A DNA stretch of 10,200 nucleotides from Anaerolineaceae bacterium. Lineage in GTDB: Bacteria; Chloroflexota; Anaerolineae; Anaerolineales; Anaerolineaceae. The notes under the pieces were generated by a model, which saw only the letters and a program-made list of their open reading frames with translations, was not told the DNA's origin and did no database searches. Where the stretch lies: NCBI GenBank assembly GCA_003532515.1, contig DOEX01000197.1, positions 7,425-17,624 of the forward strand, in the 5' to 3' direction. Below, piece after piece: positions 6,460-10,200 of the stretch. The position numbers and the translations under genes are program-made. Positions within the stretch are counted from its first letter, which is position 1; each line of letters opens with the position of its first letter.

Positions 6460-7317
6460 CTAAAGGTCAGCCGGAAGTGCGTTGAGTTCAGCCAACGAAA
6501 AGACCGGTCCGTCTTTACAAATGTATTTTGGTCCAAGATTGCAGCGTCCGCATTTACCGATGCCGCATTTCATGCGTTTCTCCAATGAGGTGAAAATGTT
6601 CTCGGGTGCAAATCCAAGCTCTACCAGGGCAGGTAATGTGAATTTTGTCATAATGGGTGGTCCGCAAACAACAGCAACCGCGTTAACAGGAGAGGGAGCA
6701 ACCTGCCGAACAACATCCGGCACATAACCAACATGGTGCAGCCAGTCATCTTCTGGCACATCAATGGCCTGGTGGATCTCCATATCCTCGTTTTCGTGCC
6801 AGGCGGCAATATCATGCTTGTACATGCACAAGCCCGAAGTGCGAGTGCCATAAACCAGAGTGAGTTTGCCGTAATCATCACGATGACTTTCGTGATGAAT
6901 GTGCTTGGTTAGGGCATAGAGCGTTGAAAAGGCGCAGCCACCACCAATGATGACCAGGTTTTTACCTTTCCAGTCTTGCAAGGGAAAGCCATTACCGAGG
7001 GGTCCGCGCATACCGATGGCATCACCAGCTTTTAATCCGTGCAGAGCGGTGGTGACACTACCCATTTTTTGGGCGGTGAAACGTACAAAATTGCCTTCCC
7101 AGGCTGCACTGGCAACACCCAGCGCAGATTCACCTTTGCCTGCAACTGAAAGCAAGCAGAATTGACCGGGGTTGAATGCTTCAAAGAACGCCTGGCTATC
7201 TGCGGCGTGGTCAAAACTCAACTCGACCGTCTTCAAGGAATGGTCGGTTGACTCGTAATAGGCGTGTAATACGTGCATTGGAATAGGAGTGTACGGGCTG
7301 TGTCCATTATCCTGCAT
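6460..7317 (-). CDS. FlxA/AsrB-like FAD and NAD(P)-binding oxidoreductase with [2Fe-2S] cluster
   Basis: This 285-residue cytoplasmic flavoprotein is of the ferredoxin-reductase/dihydroorotate dehydrogenase electron-transfer type. It has an N-terminal FAD-binding barrel with NPGQF (49-53) and MRGPLGNGF (103-111), then a nucleotide-binding domain starting at VIIGGGCAFS (122-131) with VCGPPIM near 217-223. The C-terminal [2Fe-2S] site has C251, C256, C259 and C267 (CGIGKCGRCN). This matches FlxA of the NADH-dependent FlxABCD-HdrABC complexes and AsrB of anaerobic sulfite reductase. The Flx reading is preferred because MvhD and Hdr-like genes lie upstream and no siroheme subunit is present. The FAD loop lacks a clear RxYS motif, as in the AsrB group. 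It overlaps the upstream gene by 11 bp and has a GAGGTGA ribosome site within that gene's end. The probable role is NADH oxidation feeding the Hdr complex. Confidence 0.85.
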   Translation of the reverse strand: MQDNGHSPYTPIPMHVLHAYYESTDHSLKTVELSFDHAADSQAFFEAFNPGQFCLLSVAGKGESALGVASAAWEGNFVRFTAQKMGSVTTALHGLKAGDAIGMRGPLGNGFPLQDWKGKNLVIIGGGCAFSTLYALTKHIHHESHRDDYGKLTLVYGTRTSGLCMYKHDIAAWHENEDMEIHQAIDVPEDDWLHHVGYVPDVVRQVAPSPVNAVAVVCGPPIMTKFTLPALVELGFAPENIFTSLEKRMKCGIGKCGRCNLGPKYICKDGPVFSLAELNALPADL

Positions 7318-8329
7318 GGCTCACCTCGAAAGGAAGGGTTTGTGCCTGGCGCAGCATGGCACGAATGTCCAGCCCGACCGGGCAATAGCGCACGCAACGA
7401 CCACAGCCGGTGCATCCGATTTGATTAACCTGATCCAACCAGTAGACGAACTTGTGGCTAAGGCGTTGGCGGGTGCGTTCCACCTTGGACGGTCGCGGGT
7501 TGTGGCCGGAGGCTTCCAGGGAATAGGTGCGGAACATACAGGTGTCCCAGTTGCGCACGCGTTCCCGGCGTTGGGTTTCATCCACGATATCAAAGCAGAA
7601 ACAGGTGGGGCACAGGAAAGTGCAGACCCCACAACCCAGGCAGCTTTGCGAGACGGTTTCCCAATAGTCACTGTTGAAATTTTGCTCCAGTTTTTCTTTC
7701 AGGTTTTCTGTCTCAAAAGCGACCGGCATTTGGTCGTGAGCGTTTCGCTGAACAATCAATGCTTGCTCAACGAATTCATCAGAAGCACAAGGAAGACCCT
7801 GGAAACAGTCTTCTCCGGCTTTAGAAAGAGTTTCAACAAGGTAAGCATCGCCCATATCGGTCAAAAGAACGTCCAGATCAGCCTTGTTGAAAGGACCGTA
7901 CCCGACAGTTGTACAAAACCCGGTTTGGCAGGGTTCGTGACAGCCAAGCCCAACGGTGATTGTCTTTTCCCGTCTTTCCAACCAGAGCGGATCTGTGTAA
8001 GCTTCCTGGATAAAAGAGGTGTCGAGCAATTGCACTGCTTGGGCGTCACAGGGGCGAATAGCGAAGATGATGCGGGGTTGGATTACCTGTTGGGCGTCTT
8101 CGTAGCCCCCGAAACGGGTGAATTTCACCAAGGCTTCAGTCATCGGCAAAAATAGGGCTTTAGGAGAGATGCGTGTGTTGTGCGGCTCATGTGTTACCAG
8201 TACACTATTATCGGTGAGTGGCATAAAATGTGAAAAACGCTCCATTTTTTGTGGGAGATAGACATCGTAATTACCACGCCAGGACTGTAACAGATCGGGC
8301 AGGGCATGTTTTTCGAGGATAAGGTTCAT
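7307..8329 (-). CDS. FlxB/AsrA-like [4Fe-4S] dicluster protein
   Basis: This 340-residue protein resembles sulfite reductase subunit A and the hydrogenase beta-type electron-transfer proteins. The family segment IRPCDAQAVQLLD (91-103) is followed by a Cys-rich GLGCHEPC region (128-134) and two ferredoxin motifs near the C-terminus: C230/C233/C236/C240-P and C306/C309/C312/C316-P. It would relay electrons between the FlxA-like flavoprotein encoded just downstream and the other Fe-S subunits. I chose the ATG at 8327-8329 because AGGAGAG lies 8 bases before it. An upstream in-frame GTG at 8345-8347 (six residues longer, overlapping the previous stop as GTGA) has no ribosome site of its own. AsrA of a sulfite reductase is the main alternative, but no AsrC is seen. 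Confidence 0.85.
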   Translation of the reverse strand: MNLILEKHALPDLLQSWRGNYDVYLPQKMERFSHFMPLTDNSVLVTHEPHNTRISPKALFLPMTEALVKFTRFGGYEDAQQVIQPRIIFAIRPCDAQAVQLLDTSFIQEAYTDPLWLERREKTITVGLGCHEPCQTGFCTTVGYGPFNKADLDVLLTDMGDAYLVETLSKAGEDCFQGLPCASDEFVEQALIVQRNAHDQMPVAFETENLKEKLEQNFNSDYWETVSQSCLGCGVCTFLCPTCFCFDIVDETQRRERVRNWDTCMFRTYSLEASGHNPRPSKVERTRQRLSHKFVYWLDQVNQIGCTGCGRCVRYCPVGLDIRAMLRQAQTLPFEVSHAG

Positions 8330-8337
8330 GGTTGTCT

Positions 8338-8344
8338 CTCTCCT
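8338..8344 (-). promoter_or_regulatory. Ribosome binding site deciding the FlxB-like start
   Basis: AGGAGAG on the minus strand, 8 bases before the ATG at 8327-8329 and immediately after the stop of the preceding gene. It lies inside the codons of the alternative GTG start at 8347, so it argues for the shorter protein. Confidence 0.65.
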
Positions 8345-9294
8345 CACACCGAAAAGCGGTTCTTGTCATCCAGCGTTACCGTCGCAAAAGGCGGCTGCGT
8401 TTGGATGTCTAAACCGACTTCGAAAGCGTACTTTTTTCGCATGTCGTTATTTAATTTTTCGGTCAGATAGGTCATCTTGATGTCCATGGGGCAGGCACGT
8501 TCGCAGGCACCACAGTCCGTACAGCGACCAGTCTGATGGAAAGCGCGCACGATGTGCCAGCCTTGCATACCAGCGGGAGTCGCACCACTCTCGGTCCATC
8601 GGGGTTCGATGTGATCCACGAAACACTCGGTACAATAACACATCGGGCAAGCTTCACGGCAGGCGTAACAGCGGATACAACGTTCCGCTTCTTTTTGGAA
8701 CCAGGCGTATCTTTCCTCATTAGTCAGGGATTCAAATTCCTCAACTGCAACGCGAGCCAGGTTGGGATCACCCTCAGGCAAAGGCTCACCAATTAAGATA
8801 TCCGCACTGATGGGGTTGCGGTGAGCGCAGCGCAAGCAGCTTGCGTGGAGTAATTCGTTTCTCGATAGGTTGAACTGACCTTCCCGTGTCTCTACAGTGA
8901 CTTCATCGCTATTCTCATGGACAGCCAACACCGCTTCACCGACATGCTCAACAATCTTGCGCCAGTCGATGATCCCTTCGCAGGGCACGCCGAGCAGATA
9001 CAGGTTCTCGCGGGATTTCTGTTTCTCCACAATCAAGGCATTAACTGAGCGGTTCTCGCAGCCGCGTACGACCATGCCAACTTTTTTTGTTTTCGGCAGA
9101 TGGGTGAGAAATGTTGCCAGGTTGTTTTGGCAGAGCCCGTTGTGGACCAGAGAATCGACCTCTTCTGGAGAGTGAAAGAACGCGGGTTGGGGGTGCAAGG
9201 GCGTGTCGCCAGGTTTGAAGGCAACCACAACCTCCACTACTCCATCCGCGAGAAGACGTCTGACTTCAGTTTTAATTGCGTCGAGATCAGGCAT
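8344..9294 (-). CDS. FrhB-like/4Fe-4S dicluster protein, probable FlxC-type subunit
   Basis: This 316-residue protein has an N-terminal half like the F420-hydrogenase/dehydrogenase beta-subunit family (PF04432-like): KVGMVVRGCENRSVNALIVE (71-90) and LLGVPCEGIIDWRKI (100-114), with cysteines C79 and C105, plus a CLRC pair at 153/156. The C-terminal half holds two ferredoxin motifs, C206/C209/C212/C216-P and C258/C261/C264/C268-P, with extra cysteines C219, C221 and C224 right after the first. F420 use is not implied, because many such proteins serve other donors. It overlaps the MvhD gene by 8 bp and has a strong AAGGAGG site 5 bases before the ATG. In context it should be an Fe-S relay between the NADH-oxidising subunits and MvhD. 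Assignment as FlxC is by position and cluster content only. Confidence 0.78.
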   Translation of the reverse strand: MPDLDAIKTEVRRLLADGVVEVVVAFKPGDTPLHPQPAFFHSPEEVDSLVHNGLCQNNLATFLTHLPKTKKVGMVVRGCENRSVNALIVEKQKSRENLYLLGVPCEGIIDWRKIVEHVGEAVLAVHENSDEVTVETREGQFNLSRNELLHASCLRCAHRNPISADILIGEPLPEGDPNLARVAVEEFESLTNEERYAWFQKEAERCIRCYACREACPMCYCTECFVDHIEPRWTESGATPAGMQGWHIVRAFHQTGRCTDCGACERACPMDIKMTYLTEKLNNDMRKKYAFEVGLDIQTQPPFATVTLDDKNRFSV

Positions 9295-9730
9295 TCAAGC
9301 CTCCTTCGGCGATTTTGGTACGGGTGATCAGGTTTTTGGCTGGTCCTAAAACTTCCAGATCTTGTTCAAACTGAGCCAATTGTTTTTGGATGATTCCTCT
9401 GTCCTGCAGATCGAGCCATACAAAACGTACGCGCTCCTTCTCATACCCAATATGATTCAGAAAATCGTTAAATTCCTCGAGCTGTCTGCGCGCAGCCATA
9501 TTGCCAGTCTTAAAATGGCATTGTTCAGGCATACAGCCGCTGATCATGACACCATCGGCACCTCCCTGGACGGCATTGAGCACGTAGAGTGGATTAATGC
9601 GTCCGGTGCAGGGAGTTTTGGTTAGATGGATATTCGACGGCAATTGTGTGTCGACCCAATTTTGGTCTGCGGGTGAATAAAGGCACCATTGACATTGAAA
9701 AAAAGCGATTTTTGGCTTCTGAGACATCAT
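9287..9730 (-). CDS. mvhD: MvhD/FlxD-family [2Fe-2S] iron-sulfur subunit
   Basis: This 147-residue protein of the FlpD/MvhD family (PF02662-like) has all hallmark cysteines: C13 and C16 in FFQCQWCLYSPAD, C41 in PCTGRINPLYVL, and C66 and C71 in ISGCMPEQCHFKTGN. The typical ending VRFVWLDLQD followed by LGP is present. In methanogens MvhD carries electrons from hydrogenase to the C-terminal ferredoxin domain of HdrA; in bacterial Flx complexes the equivalent FlxD receives them from NADH. No hydrogenase genes are present here, so the FlxD role fits better. The start overlaps the previous stop as ATGA, with a second ATG directly after it, which indicates translational coupling. GAGG lies a few bases upstream. 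Confidence 0.93.
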   Translation of the reverse strand: MMSQKPKIAFFQCQWCLYSPADQNWVDTQLPSNIHLTKTPCTGRINPLYVLNAVQGGADGVMISGCMPEQCHFKTGNMAARRQLEEFNDFLNHIGYEKERVRFVWLDLQDRGIIQKQLAQFEQDLEVLGPAKNLITRTKIAEGGLNA

Positions 9731-10200
9731 ACAGCCTCACTTTCCAGCCAGGTCCACATATTTTCAAGGACAAGGTTGTCATTAAACTCCTGAGCAAGTC
9801 GGATGGAAGTGGAACGGCAGGCAGCGGTACACATTCCGCAAGACATACATTTGCCTGAATCTACCGAAGCCACTGTAATCATGCCGCGGAAGGGCACTTT
9901 TTTCTCAACTAATTGAATAGCTCCATAAGGACAAACACTCTCACATAGACCACAGGCAACGCACGTAGAATCATCTACCTTGGCTACCTGGTAGGGGTTT
10001 TGGCGTCCCTGTGTAACCGCCAGCTGTTTGACAGCCGTAATGACACCAGAGATGTGGATCTTTTGAGGGCAAGCAGGATAACAAAGGTCGCATGCTGTGC
10101 ACAACCAAGTGGTCTCATCTGCAAATGCAGTTTCTTCAAGGTTGAAAACTGCTTCACGGATCAATCTTCGGGGGTTGTAATTAGGCTCCAGTTTCTCCTG
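9727..10200 (-). CDS. HdrC-like protein with C-terminal ferredoxin domain, 5' end beyond window
   Basis: The frame is open to the right edge and 157 residues are visible. The first part, PNYNPRRLIREAVFNLEE then WLCTACDLCYPACPQKIHI, matches the second cluster region of heterodisulfide reductase subunit C, whose first motif should lie outside the window. The second part has two ferredoxin motifs, CVACGLCESVCPYGAI and CMSCGMCTAACRSTSI, with the pairing and wording of the HdrA C-terminal domain; the last motif has Arg where Pro is usual. The protein is therefore an HdrC/HdrA-tail fusion or part of a larger HdrA-type polypeptide. MvhD, encoded directly downstream with a 4-bp overlap, docks on this kind of ferredoxin domain. 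A TTG at 10162-10164 is not the true start, because homology continues upstream of it. Confidence 0.82.
   Translation of the reverse strand, partial: QEKLEPNYNPRRLIREAVFNLEETAFADETTWLCTACDLCYPACPQKIHISGVITAVKQLAVTQGRQNPYQVAKVDDSTCVACGLCESVCPYGAIQLVEKKVPFRGMITVASVDSGKCMSCGMCTAACRSTSIRLAQEFNDNLVLENMWTWLESEAV

Noticed and set aside
7289..8155. 288-codon plus-strand open frame opposite the FlxB-like gene
   Set aside because: It is antisense to a gene with clear ferredoxin motifs, its translation has no family features, and its length follows from the codon bias of the real gene.
6460..8329. Anaerobic sulfite reductase operon (asrAB)
   Set aside because: The two genes resemble AsrB and AsrA, but no siroheme subunit AsrC is present and the MvhD and Hdr-like neighbours point to an Flx/Hdr complex.
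9287..9730. Evidence for an F420-non-reducing hydrogenase
   Set aside because: The MvhD family also serves non-hydrogenase complexes, and no NiFe large or small subunit is visible in the window.

Overview
The window looks like a chromosomal segment of an anaerobic bacterium, most likely a member of the Chloroflexota (Anaerolineae-like). This is an inference from gene style: a secreted beta-propeller protein with a Pro/Thr linker and a YLPLV-type motif, combined with a heterodisulfide-reductase/flavin-oxidoreductase (Hdr/Flx) type redox operon. No rRNA, tRNA or CRISPR array was seen.

Layout. Plus strand, left part: the 3' portion of a threonine aldolase gene (cut by the left edge), a 711-aa secreted or membrane-anchored Asp-box propeller protein, and a 452-aa calcineurin-like metallophosphoesterase. 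Minus strand, right part, read right to left: a tightly packed operon of a truncated HdrC-like/ferredoxin protein, an MvhD-family [2Fe-2S] protein, an FrhB-like dicluster ferredoxin protein, an AsrA/FlxB-like dicluster protein, an AsrB/FlxA-like FAD/NAD(P)-binding [2Fe-2S] protein, a polyferredoxin, and a small DUF2007-like protein. The first five genes overlap by 4 to 11 bases or, in one case, sit 14 bases apart. The sixth follows after 8 bases and the seventh after 32.

How the operon may work. FlxA-like proteins collect electrons from NAD(P)H through FAD and a [2Fe-2S] cluster. The AsrA/FlxB-like and FrhB-like proteins would relay them to MvhD, which in known complexes docks on the C-terminal ferredoxin domain of HdrA, the flavin-based electron-bifurcating subunit. 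HdrA and HdrB are not in the window and would have to lie to the right. No hydrogenase subunit is visible.

The convergent junction between the two gene groups (about 4549-5147) holds the most unusual structure. Three tandem, same-orientation elements each begin with one conserved arm and end with another that is nearly its inverted copy. The middle element carries a complete GIY-YIG nuclease gene between its arms. The two outer elements (81 and 83 bp) lack the gene but keep sequence resembling its 5' end, as expected of internal-deletion, MITE-like derivatives of a nuclease-bearing element.
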